Shown here: positions 56,310 through 64,000 of the stretch, one piece after another
How positions within the stretch are numbered: position 1 is the first letter of the stretch
Layout of the letters: every line of letters starts with the position of its first letter
NCBI RefSeq assembly: GCF_022213955.1
Contig: NZ_JAKNTW010000023.1
Location: forward strand, 62,001 to 126,000
DNA length: 64,000 nucleotides
Source: Dolomitihabitans soli
GTDB taxonomy: Bacteria > Actinomycetota > Actinomycetes > Streptosporangiales > Streptosporangiaceae
Reading direction: 5' to 3'
Translations under genes and position numbers: made by a program
Notes under the pieces: generated by a model
What the model was told of the DNA's origin: nothing
The model's input: only the letters and a program-made list of their open reading frames with translations
Database searches by the model: none

Positions 56310-59300
56310 ATGGCAAGCCCAATCCCCACCCCCAGGCCGCACCAGGCCGTCACCGCGATCGTCGTCGCCCACGACGGCGGGCGCTGGCTTGGCGACACAC
56401 TCGCCGCGGTGCTGCGCCAGAGCAGACCCGTCGACCGCCTGGTGGGAGTCGACACCGGCAGCCGCGACGGCTGCGCCGACGTGCTGGCCCAGGCGCTCGG
56501 CCAGGGCAACGTGCTGGCGCTCCCGCGCTCGACCGGGTTCGGGCAGGCGGTGGCCGAGGTGCTCACCCGGCTTCCCGCGGGCGAAGGGCCCGAGTGGATC
56601 TGGCTCCTGCACGACGACTGCGCACCCGACGTCCGCGCCCTGGAGGCGCTGCTGTGGGCCGCCGAGCAGGATCCCAAGGCGGCGGTGCTCGGCCCCAAGC
56701 TGCGCGACTGGCTGGACCGCAGGCTGCTCCTGGAGGTGGGCGTCACCGTCGACAGGACGGGACGCAGGGACACGGGGCTGGAGGCCAGGGAGTACGACCA
56801 GGGGCAGTACGACGGCATCCACGACGTGCTGTCGGTCTCCACGGCGGGGATGCTGATCCGCCGTGACGTCTGGGACGCCGTCGGCGGCCTCGATCCGGAC
56901 CTGCCGCTGTTCCGCGACGACCTCGACCTGTGCTGGCGGGTGCGCAACGCCGGGCACCGGGTGCTCAACGTCACCCATGCCGTGGCCTGGCACGCGGAGG
57001 CGGCCAGCAGACGCCGCCGCAGGATCACCGCGAGCGAGCACCACCCGCGCCGCCTCGACCGCCGCAACGCGATGTTCGTGATCATGGCGAACCTGCCGTT
57101 CCGGTCGCTGCTGTGGGCGCTGATCCGCAACATCTTCGGCTCGATCTTCCGCACGATCCTGTTCGTGCTGGCCAAACAGCCCTCCACCGCCCTCGACGAG
57201 ATCAGCGCGCTGGGCTCGGTGCTCGCCCACCCCGGCCGCATGATCAAGGCGCGAAGGGCGCGCACCAAGGGCAGGAAGCAGCAGTACGACCAGGTCAAGA
57301 AGTTGCTGACGCCACCGGGCGCGGCCTACCGGCGGCTCGCCGACATGGTCCAGGGTTACCTGTCCGGCGAGGGGCCCGTGGAGTCGGCGGGCCGCCACCA
57401 CGCCGCCTCGGCCGGTCCCACCCCTGACGACGGGGAGGAACTGCTCACCGACACGGGGGTGTTGCAGCGGATCTTCGGCAACCCGGGCGTGCTGCTCTCG
57501 CTGGCCCTGCTCGCGATCACGATCGCCGCCGAACGTTCCCTGCTCGGCGGCGTCAGGCTCGGCGGCGGCGCGCTGGTGCCGGTGACCGGCGGCGCCTCCG
57601 ACCTGTGGCGTCTGTACACCGAGAGCTTCCATCCGAGCGGGCTCGGCTCCGACGCCTGGGCGCCGCCGTACGTCGCGGTGCTGGCCGCGCTGTCCACGAT
57701 CCTGCTCGGCAACACGTGGCTCGCGGTGTCGGTGCTCCTCCTCGGCTGTGTGCCGCTGGCCGGGCTGTCGGCGTACCTGGCGACGCGTTCGATGCTCCCC
57801 AGCACGGGGGCGCGGGTCTGGCTGGCCGCCACCTACGCGCTGCTGCCCGTCGCCACCGGCGCGGTCTCCGCCGGGCGGATCGGCACCGCCGTCGTGCTGG
57901 TGCTGCTGCCGGTCTACGCGTCGCTGGCCACCGCGCTGCTGGCCGGCGGCGGGCGCAGGGCCAGGCGCGCCGCGTGGGGGCTCGGCCTGCTGCTCGCCGT
58001 GGGCACCGCGTTCGTACCGCTCGTCTACGTGCTCACCGCGATCATCGGCGCGCTCGGGGCCACGGCCTTCGGCGGCGCGCGGCGGGGCGTCGGCGTGTCC
58101 GTGGGCATCGCGCTCGGCGTGCCGATCGTGCTGCTGTTCCCCTGGTTCCTCCAGCTCGCCCGGCATCCGGGCCAGATCCTCCTCGAAGCCGGGCTGCACC
58201 AGCCGTCGCTGGTCGACGGCAGGCTCCATCCGGCGTCACTGCTGACGCTGAGCCCGGGAGGGCCGGGGCTGCCGCCGCTGTGGGTGACCGCCGGGCTCAT
58301 CGCGGCGGCGCTGGCCGCTTTGCTGCTGCGCCGCCGGCGGATGGTCGTGGCCGTCGGCTGGGGCGTCGCGCTGTTCGGCGTGCTGGTCGCGATCCTGGTG
58401 AGCCGGGTGCCGGTCACCTCCGTCGCGGGCAGTGCCGAGGCGCCGGCCTGGCCGGGCGTGCCGATGGCCTTCGCGGCGACCGGCATGCTGGTCGTGGCGG
58501 CGCTGACCGCACACCGGCTGGCCGAGTTCCGGGCCGCCGGCGGGCTCCGCAGGCTGGTCGCGCTGGTCACGGCGGCGATCGCGTTCTCCACCCCGGTGCT
58601 CGCCGCCGGTTACTGGATCATGACCGGCGTCACGGGACCGCTCAGCGGCGACGTGCCCGACACCATGCCCGCGCTGGCCGCCGCCCAGTCGGCTGACGGC
58701 GAGCGCACCCTCGTGCTCCGTCCGAGCCCCGGCGGCGGGCTGACCTACACCGTCCTGCGCGGCCGTACGCCTCTCGTCGGGGAGACGGACCTGCCCGCCC
58801 CCCGGCAGGCCCGCGACCGCTTCACGATCGCCGCCGCGGGGCTCGCCTCGGGACGCGGCGGCGACGACACCACAGTCCTGTCCACGTACGGCGTGCGCTT
58901 CGTCGTCGTGGTCGCCCCCGTCGACCCGAAGATCAGCGCCGCGCTCGACTCCCAGCCCACGCTGACCAGGCTCAGCCTGTCACCCACCAGCGGGGTGTGG
59001 CTCGTTTCCCGGCCGCTCGGCCGGGTCTGGGTGGCGGACAAGGCGGGCGCCCGCACCCCCGTCCCGGTCGAACGGGACGCCGGCGGAGGGCTGACCGTTC
59101 AGGTGCCCGCGGGCGGCGGCGAGCGCACCCTGGTGCTCGCCGAACCCGCCGGAGCCTGGACCGCGGCCGCAGGCGACACCGAACTCCCCGGCAGCACGGT
59201 CGACGGCTGGTCGCAGGGCTTCCGGCTGGACGCCGCGCAGCACACCGTGCGGATCACCCACCAGGACACCTGGCACGGCGTCTGGCTCTGGGCCCAGGCG

Positions 59301-59453
59301 GCGCTGGTGCTGATGACGCTGATCCTCGCCGCGCCCGGCGCCCGCCAGCAGGACGCCGGACCCGACTACGCCGATCCACCCCCGGGCGAACGCGACGTCA
59401 CCCCACCGCCGGGCCGCCGCGGCCGGCGCCGAGCCGAGGCGGGTGCCCGATGA
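56310..59453 (+). CDS. Large membrane-bound glycosyltransferase family 2
   Basis: About 1047 residues. The N-terminal GT2 domain (about 10-270) has VTAIVVAHDGGRW, LLHDDCAPD (metal and donor binding) and FRDDLDLCWRVRNAGH (acceptor region). A basic linker follows. Then about 12 hydrophobic segments (about 395-780), an extracytoplasmic domain of about 200 residues and a last helix near 1005-1022 complete it. ATG 56310 is used; ATG 56286 is possible. Its stop overlaps the DUF5719 gene. It probably builds a surface glycan; substrates are unknown. Confidence 0.87.
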   Translation: MASPIPTPRPHQAVTAIVVAHDGGRWLGDTLAAVLRQSRPVDRLVGVDTGSRDGCADVLAQALGQGNVLALPRSTGFGQAVAEVLTRLPAGEGPEWIWLLHDDCAPDVRALEALLWAAEQDPKAAVLGPKLRDWLDRRLLLEVGVTVDRTGRRDTGLEAREYDQGQYDGIHDVLSVSTAGMLIRRDVWDAVGGLDPDLPLFRDDLDLCWRVRNAGHRVLNVTHAVAWHAEAASRRRRRITASEHHPRRLDRRNAMFVIMANLPFRSLLWALIRNIFGSIFRTILFVLAKQPSTALDEISALGSVLAHPGRMIKARRARTKGRKQQYDQVKKLLTPPGAAYRRLADMVQGYLSGEGPVESAGRHHAASAGPTPDDGEELLTDTGVLQRIFGNPGVLLSLALLAITIAAERSLLGGVRLGGGALVPVTGGASDLWRLYTESFHPSGLGSDAWAPPYVAVLAALSTILLGNTWLAVSVLLLGCVPLAGLSAYLATRSMLPSTGARVWLAATYALLPVATGAVSAGRIGTAVVLVLLPVYASLATALLAGGGRRARRAAWGLGLLLAVGTAFVPLVYVLTAIIGALGATAFGGARRGVGVSVGIALGVPIVLLFPWFLQLARHPGQILLEAGLHQPSLVDGRLHPASLLTLSPGGPGLPPLWVTAGLIAAALAALLLRRRRMVVAVGWGVALFGVLVAILVSRVPVTSVAGSAEAPAWPGVPMAFAATGMLVVAALTAHRLAEFRAAGGLRRLVALVTAAIAFSTPVLAAGYWIMTGVTGPLSGDVPDTMPALAAAQSADGERTLVLRPSPGGGLTYTVLRGRTPLVGETDLPAPRQARDRFTIAAAGLASGRGGDDTTVLSTYGVRFVVVVAPVDPKISAALDSQPTLTRLSLSPTSGVWLVSRPLGRVWVADKAGARTPVPVERDAGGGLTVQVPAGGGERTLVLAEPAGAWTAAAGDTELPGSTVDGWSQGFRLDAAQHTVRITHQDTWHGVWLWAQAALVLMTLILAAPGARQQDAGPDYADPPPGERDVTPPPGRRGRRRAEAGAR

Positions 59454-60868
59454 AGGCCCTGATCGAGAACCGTTTCGGCCTGCTCGTCCTGATCATGATC
59501 TCGCTGGCCGCCCTGTACGGCGTGGCGTACGTGACCCAGCCGGCCGGGGCGCAGCCGGCGCCGCCCCCTCCGGCGAAGGTGGCCGTGGAGTCGGTGCAGA
59601 CGGTGTGCCCCGACCCCGCCGGCAACGCGGTCAGCGTGGTCGTGCCGCAGGCGAGCGAGCGGGTGGGCACCGCCACGATCACTCCCCTCAAGGCGGACTC
59701 CAAGCCGCTGGTCACGCTCGACAAACCGGGCGTCCTCTGGCAGAAGACGACGGCCGAGCGATCCGACCCCCTGGTCGTCAAGGGGGTCGGGGCCATGGCC
59801 GCCGGCCTGGAGACGTCCCAGACGGTCAGGGAGGCCGCGGGCAAGACCCGCGGGCTGGTCGGGGTGCGCTGCACCGAGCCGACCTCGGAGGCGTGGGTGA
59901 TCGGCCCGGGACCCGCGGCCGCCGACATCACGCTGCATCTCGCCAACCCCGAGAGCGCCCCCGCCGCCGTGGAGATCTCCGTCTACGCGGGTGAGGGTCC
60001 GGTGCTCGCCGACCACGGCCTGGTGGTGGAACCGGGGGAGTTCACCAAGATCAGGCTCAAGGATCTGGCCCCTTCGCCGCTGGTGATGGCCGTCGAGGTG
60101 CGCACGAGCAGCGGTCGCGTCGCCGTCGCCGCCCGGGCCGAACTGGGCACGGGGAAGGGCGCCGACTGGCTGCCCGTCTCCACCGCCCCCGCGAAGCACG
60201 TGGTGGTGCCCGGTCTGCCCGGCGGCGGCGGACACCGTGAGCTGCTCGTCGCCGCGCCGGGCGAGATGGACGCGGTCGTGGGGGTCAAGGTCCTGACCGA
60301 GGACGGCTTCTACGCGCTCAAGAACCGGGAGACCATCGACGTCCCCGCCGGCTCCGTCGCCACCCTCGACCTGTCCACCGGCGTCGGCGGTCAGCCGTCG
60401 GCCGTGGTCCTCACGTCGGAGGTCCCCGTCGTGGCCGGGGTCACGGTGACCGGGACCGGCGCCCAGAGCGACGTGGCCTTCAGCGCCGGGGCGGGGCCGA
60501 TCGACCTGGGCAGCGTGGTTGCCGACAACCGCACGGGCAAGAAGCAGAGCTCGCGGCTGGTGCTGTCGGCGCTGGGCAAGCCGGGCAAGGTACGCGTCCA
60601 GGTGTTGCCCCGGCAGGGGACGCCGCCCAAGGCGACCGAGGTGGCCGTGCCCGCCTCACGTACCGAGGAGGTCAAGCTGCCGTCGGCTCGCGGGCCGTAC
60701 AGTGTGGTGATCACGCCGCTGCCGGGCTCCGGGCCGGTCTACGGCGGGCGGGTGCTCGACGACCGGACCAAGGGCGGGCTGCTCGTCACCCTCCAGCCAC
60801 TGGCCCCCGGGCGCACCTGGGCGCTGGTGCCCCACCTGGTCGACTCGGCCGCCACCGTCCTGCCCTGA
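59450..60868 (+). CDS. DUF5719 family secreted/anchored protein
   Basis: A 472-residue protein with an N-terminal hydrophobic anchor (about 8-29) followed by a Pro/Ala linker and a long extracytoplasmic part of beta-sandwich type (DUF5719), rich in Val, Thr, Gly and Ala. ATG 59450 overlaps the upstream glycosyltransferase stop (ATGA), so the two are coupled and probably act together in the envelope. Catalytic motifs are not visible. The region after the stop (60869-60991) has low-complexity GGT-rich sequence and no gene. Confidence 0.82.
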   Translation: MKALIENRFGLLVLIMISLAALYGVAYVTQPAGAQPAPPPPAKVAVESVQTVCPDPAGNAVSVVVPQASERVGTATITPLKADSKPLVTLDKPGVLWQKTTAERSDPLVVKGVGAMAAGLETSQTVREAAGKTRGLVGVRCTEPTSEAWVIGPGPAAADITLHLANPESAPAAVEISVYAGEGPVLADHGLVVEPGEFTKIRLKDLAPSPLVMAVEVRTSSGRVAVAARAELGTGKGADWLPVSTAPAKHVVVPGLPGGGGHRELLVAAPGEMDAVVGVKVLTEDGFYALKNRETIDVPAGSVATLDLSTGVGGQPSAVVLTSEVPVVAGVTVTGTGAQSDVAFSAGAGPIDLGSVVADNRTGKKQSSRLVLSALGKPGKVRVQVLPRQGTPPKATEVAVPASRTEEVKLPSARGPYSVVITPLPGSGPVYGGRVLDDRTKGGLLVTLQPLAPGRTWALVPHLVDSAATVLP

Positions 60869-60991
60869 ACGGCGGCTGCCGGTGTCGGGGACTGCCTGAT
60901 GGCGAGCGGCGGTCGTTGAGTGCGCGGCGGTGGTCGTAGCCGGCGGCGGTGCCGGGCCAGTGGTCGGCGTCGGTGCTGGGCCGGTGGTCAG

Positions 60992-61100
60992 CGGCGGTGG
61001 TGCTGGGTTCAGCGGTGGTGGTGGAAGCCGAGGTCGGCGGTGGTGCTGGGTTCAGCGGTGGTGGTGGAAGCCGAGGTCGGCGGTGGTGCTGGGTCGGTGG
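60992..61100. repeat. 43-bp tandem repeat, two exact copies and a partial third
   Basis: Units 60992-61034 and 61035-61077 appear identical, built on CGGCGGTGGTGCTGGG and GGTGGTGGTGGAAGCCGAGG. A partial, diverged third copy follows from 61078 and runs up to and across the stop codon of the metallopeptidase-like gene (61101-61103). Confidence 0.85.
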
Positions 61101-61565
61101 TCAGCGGCGGTCGTCGAAGCCGGGGTCTACGGTTTCCGGAGGGAGCCCGAGCAGCTCGGCGACCTGTTCGACGACGGCCTCGTGCACCAGCGCGCCCAGC
61201 ATGTCGCGGTCGCGCGCCCGCGCTTCGAGGGGGCGGCGGTAGAGGACGACCACCGCGGGATTCTTGCCGGCCGCCGGCTGGGTCCTGCCGAAGGGGATCG
61301 GCTCGCCGTCGAGGCGGCCGGGACCGTCGCCCAGTTGCGCGAGCGGCGGCACCTCCTCCACCGCGAACTCCACCTCGGCGAGCTGCCTCGCCCAGCGCGG
61401 CTTGAGCCGGTCGACCGCGTCGAGGACGAGATCGTCGAAGCGCTCGCTCCTGGATCGGGCTATCGGCACGTTCGAGGGGGCGAGCGGGCCGCGCATGCCG
61501 CGCCCGTGTCTGTCGCGCCGACGCGGGCCGCGGGGCCGGGGCGCTCCTCCTGGTGCCGAGCTCAC
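61101..61565 (-). CDS. Zincin-like metallopeptidase family protein with degenerate zinc motif
   Basis: A 154-residue protein of the small cytoplasmic metallopeptidase family (Pfam Zincin_1 type). After an Arg/Pro-rich N-terminus (1-30) the body includes FAVEEVPPL near 67-75 and NPAVVVLYRRPLEAR near 102-116. The usual HExxH reads H128-E129-A-V-V132, so one zinc ligand is replaced. Its place next to whiB, DUF3499 and manB matches Rv3259 in M. tuberculosis. GTG 61565 is chosen; ATG 61496 would trim the basic N-terminus. Confidence 0.78.
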   Translation of the reverse strand: MSSAPGGAPRPRGPRRRDRHGRGMRGPLAPSNVPIARSRSERFDDLVLDAVDRLKPRWARQLAEVEFAVEEVPPLAQLGDGPGRLDGEPIPFGRTQPAAGKNPAVVVLYRRPLEARARDRDMLGALVHEAVVEQVAELLGLPPETVDPGFDDRR

Positions 61566-61686
61566 AGCGCCCAGCTTAGGGGGGCAAGACGGTGGAAGCT
61601 GTGACACGTGTCCGAATTGTGGCGACACGCTCGTTAAGAGTGCCCGGATAGTGGCGCCTCGGACTCTTACCGGATACGGTCCCTCC

Positions 61687-62055
61687 GTGAGCCCCGTCCG
61701 CCGCTGTTCGCGCACCGCCTGCAGTCAGCCCGCCGTCTTCACGCTCACGTACGTATACGCCGACTCGACCGCCGTGCTGGGGCCTCTGGCAACGTACGCC
61801 GAGCCGCACTGCTATGACCTGTGCGCCGAGCACGCCGAGCGGCTCACGGCCCCCCGCGGCTGGGAGGTCGTCCGCCTGCCCAGCGAGGCGGGCCAGCCGA
61901 GCAGCGACGACCTCGAAGCGCTCGCCAACGCGGTCCGGGAGGCGGCCAGGCCCGCGTCCCCGGGCGGCGGGGAGCCGGTGGGGCAGGGCGTCGAGGTCGG
62001 CCGCCGGGGTCATCTGAGAGTTCTGCGCTCCGCCCAACCAAAGCGCGACCGCTAG
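61687..62055 (+). CDS. DUF3499 family protein
   Basis: A 122-residue protein. CSRTAC (about 7-12) and HCYDLCAEH (about 41-49) give a Cys4/His zinc-ribbon-like arrangement in the first half; the second half is charged and looks disordered. This is a conserved actinobacterial family of unknown function, corresponding by position to Rv3258c beside manB. GTG 61687 gives the family N-terminus. It runs divergent from the metallopeptidase-like gene and 45 bases ahead of manB. Confidence 0.85.
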   Translation: MSPVRRCSRTACSQPAVFTLTYVYADSTAVLGPLATYAEPHCYDLCAEHAERLTAPRGWEVVRLPSEAGQPSSDDLEALANAVREAARPASPGGGEPVGQGVEVGRRGHLRVLRSAQPKRDR

Positions 62056-62100
62056 TAGGCTCGAAGCGTTCAGGAATCGACCACCAGGGCGGAGCTTAGA

Positions 62101-63459
62101 GTGGGCGACCTCGCCAGTATCTTCAAGGCTTACGACGTGCGTGGCGTCGTTCCCGACGAGCTAGACGAGGAGATCGCGGAGGCCGTGGGGGCGGCGTTCG
62201 CAGAGATCACCGAAGCCCGGGAGCTGGTCGTCGCCTGCGACATGCGCGAGTCGTCGCGCCCGCTCGCCGCCGCCTTCGCGCGCGGTGCGACCAGCCGTGG
62301 AGCCGACGTCATCGACGCCGGGCTGGGCTCGACCGACCTGCTCTACTACGCCAGCGGGAGCCGGGGGCTGCCGGGCGTGATGTTCACCGCCAGCCACAAC
62401 CCGGCCCGCTACAACGGCATGAAGATGTGCCGGCCGGGCGCGGTGCCGATCAGCGGTGAGACGGGGCTGACGGAGATCCGCGACCGGGCCGCCGAGCTGC
62501 TGAGGTCGGGCGTCGGCGGGTCCGGCGGCGGCACCGTGGTGCGGGAAGACCTGCTCAAGGGTTACGCCGGGCATCTGCGCACGCTGATCGACCTGTCGGG
62601 CATCCGCCCGCTGAAGGTCGTGGTCGACGCGGGCAACGGTATGGGCGGTCACACCGTGCCCTCGGTCTTCGCCGGGCTGCCGATCGAGCTGACCCCGCTC
62701 TACTTCGAGCTCGACGGCTCCTTCCCCAACCACGAGGCCAATCCCCTCGAACCGGCCAACGTGGTCGACCTGCGGAAGGCCGTCGTCGAGGTCGGCGCCG
62801 ACCTCGGCCTCGCCTACGACGGCGACGCCGACCGGTGCTGGGTGATCGACGAGCGCGGCGAGTCGGTCTCGCCGTCCACGATCACCGCGCTGATCGCGGT
62901 CCGCGAGCTGGCCGGGCACCCCGGTTCACCGATCATCCACAACCTGATCACGTCGAAGAGCGTGCCCGAGATCGTGTCGGAGCACGGCGGCGTGCCCGTC
63001 CGCACCCGGGTCGGCCACTCCTACATCAAGGCCGAGATGGCCAGAACGGGCGCGATCTTCGGTGGCGAGCACTCGGCTCACTACTACTTCCGCGACTTCT
63101 GGTTCGCCGACTCGGGGATGCTGGCCGCGCTGCACGTGCTGGCCGCGCTCGGCGAGCAGAGGCTGCCGCTGTCGGAGATGCTGGCGCGCTACACCCGCTA
63201 CGCCGCCTCCGGCGAGATCAACAGCACCGTCGCCGACCAGGCCGCGGCCCTGGAGGAGATCCGGGAGCGCTTCGCCGGGCGCGACGGCGTGACCTTCGAC
63301 GAGCTCGACGGTCTGACGGTCGACGGCCCGGACTGGTGGTTCAATCTGCGTCCGTCCAACACCGAGCCGCTTCTCCGGCTGAACGCCGAAGCGGCCGACG
63401 AGCACCTGATGGTGGCGGTCCGGGACGAGGTCCTGGCCGTCGTGAGGAGACAGCTGTGA
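62101..63459 (+). CDS. manB: Phosphomannomutase/phosphoglucomutase
   Basis: A 452-residue alpha-phosphohexomutase interconverting mannose-6- and mannose-1-phosphate (or glucose equivalents). The phosphoserine loop TASHNP (about 96-101), metal-binding DGDADR (about 240-245), sugar-binding [10 protein letters not shown] (about 321-330) and phosphate-binding [10 protein letters not shown] (about 418-427) are intact. GTG 62101 starts it. It supplies mannose-1-phosphate for GDP-mannose and so supports the glycosyltransferases here. Its stop overlaps the Trm112-like gene. Confidence 0.95.
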   Translation: MGDLASIFKAYDVRGVVPDELDEEIAEAVGAAFAEITEARELVVACDMRESSRPLAAAFARGATSRGADVIDAGLGSTDLLYYASGSRGLPGVMFTASHNPARYNGMKMCRPGAVPISGETGLTEIRDRAAELLRSGVGGSGGGTVVREDLLKGYAGHLRTLIDLSGIRPLKVVVDAGNGMGGHTVPSVFAGLPIELTPLYFELDGSFPNHEANPLEPANVVDLRKAVVEVGADLGLAYDGDADRCWVIDERGESVSPSTITALIAVRELAGHPGSPIIHNLITSKSVPEIVSEHGGVPVRTRVGHSYIKAEMARTGAIFGGEHSAHYYFRDFWFADSGMLAALHVLAALGEQRLPLSEMLARYTRYAASGEINSTVADQAAALEEIRERFAGRDGVTFDELDGLTVDGPDWWFNLRPSNTEPLLRLNAEAADEHLMVAVRDEVLAVVRRQL

Positions 63460-63629
63460 AGATCGACGATTGGCTGCTGGAGATCCTGGCCTGCCCCGCC
63501 TGCAAGTCACCGCTGCGGGCGGAGACCCACGACGACGAGCTGATCTGCACCTCCGCGGCCTGCGGGCTGGTCTATCCGGTGCGTGACGACATCCCCGTGC
63601 TGCTCGTCGACGAGGCCCGTAAGCCGTGA
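63456..63629 (+). CDS. Trm112-like zinc-ribbon protein
   Basis: A 57-residue protein. C13-x2-C16 and C31-x4-C36 are in CPACK and CTSAACG, followed by [11 protein letters not shown], the family ending. Trm112-type proteins activate methyltransferases in eukaryotes and archaea; the bacterial short forms are widespread and less understood. GTG 63456 overlaps the manB stop and its stop overlaps the next start, giving a coupled three-gene block. Confidence 0.88.
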   Translation: MKIDDWLLEILACPACKSPLRAETHDDELICTSAACGLVYPVRDDIPVLLVDEARKP

Positions 63630-64000
63630 GTGAGGCGCCCGGCCGGCAGTGGGATCCGGACCGGCTCGACGACCAGAGCCATCTGGTGGAGGCGGATCCG
63701 GGGGGCATGCTGCCCGCGGTCGCCTCCTCGGCGGCCCAGATCCGCATCGCCAGGCGCGCCGCCGCGGAGGCGAACCTCGCGGGCCTCGCCGCCGACGGCC
63801 GTCCCCGTGCGGTGATCGTCGCCGGGATGGGCGGGTCCGGCATCGCCGGTGACGTCCTGGCGGCCGTGTGCGGTCCGGGCGCGCCGGTGCCGATCATCAC
63901 CGTCCGCTCCTACCGGCTGCCCGGCTGGGTGGGCGCGACCGACCTGGTGATGGCGGTCTCCTGCTCGGGGAAGAGCGAGGAGACCACGGCGGTCGCGGCG
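63626..64000 (+). CDS. SIS-domain sugar-phosphate isomerase (3' partial)
   Basis: The first 125 residues of a protein cut by the window end. [16 protein letters not shown] (positions about 66-81) starts the SIS fold, and [13 protein letters not shown] near 112-124 is the sugar-phosphate-binding loop. This is the bifunctional glucose/mannose-6-phosphate isomerase type, and the position matches Rv3256c next to manB. GTG 63626 overlaps the Trm112-like stop. It would provide mannose-6-phosphate for ManB. Confidence 0.87.
   Translation, partial: MSEAPGRQWDPDRLDDQSHLVEADPGGMLPAVASSAAQIRIARRAAAEANLAGLAADGRPRAVIVAGMGGSGIAGDVLAAVCGPGAPVPIITVRSYRLPGWVGATDLVMAVSCSGKSEETTAVAA

Overview
The window is very high-GC DNA with long overlapping coding frames, many GTG and TTG starts and dense 4-base stop/start overlaps. 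It carries a whiB-type developmental regulator, three coenzyme F420 genes (fbiA, fbiB, fbiC), an LCP-family wall-polymer ligase and several ECF sigma factors. This points to a filamentous actinomycete; a Streptosporangiaceae-like genus (Nonomuraea, Streptosporangium and relatives) is my guess, but the family is inferred, not proven. No rRNA, tRNA, insertion sequence, prophage or CRISPR array was recognised.

Layout. (A) 1-14041 is a cell-envelope polymer region. It opens with a coupled trio: nucleotidyltransferase, sn-glycerol-1-phosphate dehydrogenase-like enzyme, and CDP-alcohol phosphatidyltransferase. GT2 and GT4 glycosyltransferases, an acyltransferase with a long disordered N-terminus, an LCP ligase and two large multi-pass membrane proteins of glycosyltransferase-C type follow. 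(B) 14146-21066 is a stress and accessory block. It holds a small secreted protein, an ECF sigma factor with a peroxiredoxin, a SigJ/ECF41 sigma factor divergent from a carboxymuconolactone-decarboxylase-like protein and an NmrA-type oxidoreductase, an isochorismatase-like protein, a cytochrome P450 and a decayed PIN-domain gene. (C) 21203-28553 is a second glycan block: GT2, two GT4s, two flippase-like membrane proteins, a methyltransferase and a sugar-1-phosphate nucleotidyltransferase. (D) 28705-32107 has a YtrA-type GntR regulator with a membrane protein, divergent from a small protein plus ABC exporter, with a shared operator-like palindrome.

(E) 32312-44729 is the most striking unit: ten tightly coupled minus-strand genes with a divergent LacI-type regulator. 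They encode a copper amine oxidase, a complete oligopeptide-type ABC importer, a P1/NylC-like amidohydrolase, a PaiB-like flavoprotein, a C45 acyltransferase/amidase and an aldehyde dehydrogenase. Together they suggest import of an amide-linked amine compound, hydrolysis of its amide bonds, deamination to an aldehyde and oxidation to the acid.

(F) 45193-64000 resembles the conserved actinobacterial neighbourhood known around M. tuberculosis Rv3256c-Rv3264c. It holds a DNA glycosylase, fbiC, a solute-binding/VWA protein, fbiB-fbiA, a Gln/Tyr/Pro-rich low-complexity membrane protein, whiB, a giant GT2 with a DUF5719 protein, a metallopeptidase-like protein, DUF3499, manB, a Trm112-like protein and a SIS-domain isomerase (cut by the window end).

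The window is also unusually rich in short intergenic tandem repeats of different units (11, 16, 22/44, 32, 43 and about 50 bp), several in divergent promoter regions or after terminators. Start codons were chosen by ribosome-binding sites, overlaps and family N-termini; alternatives are noted.
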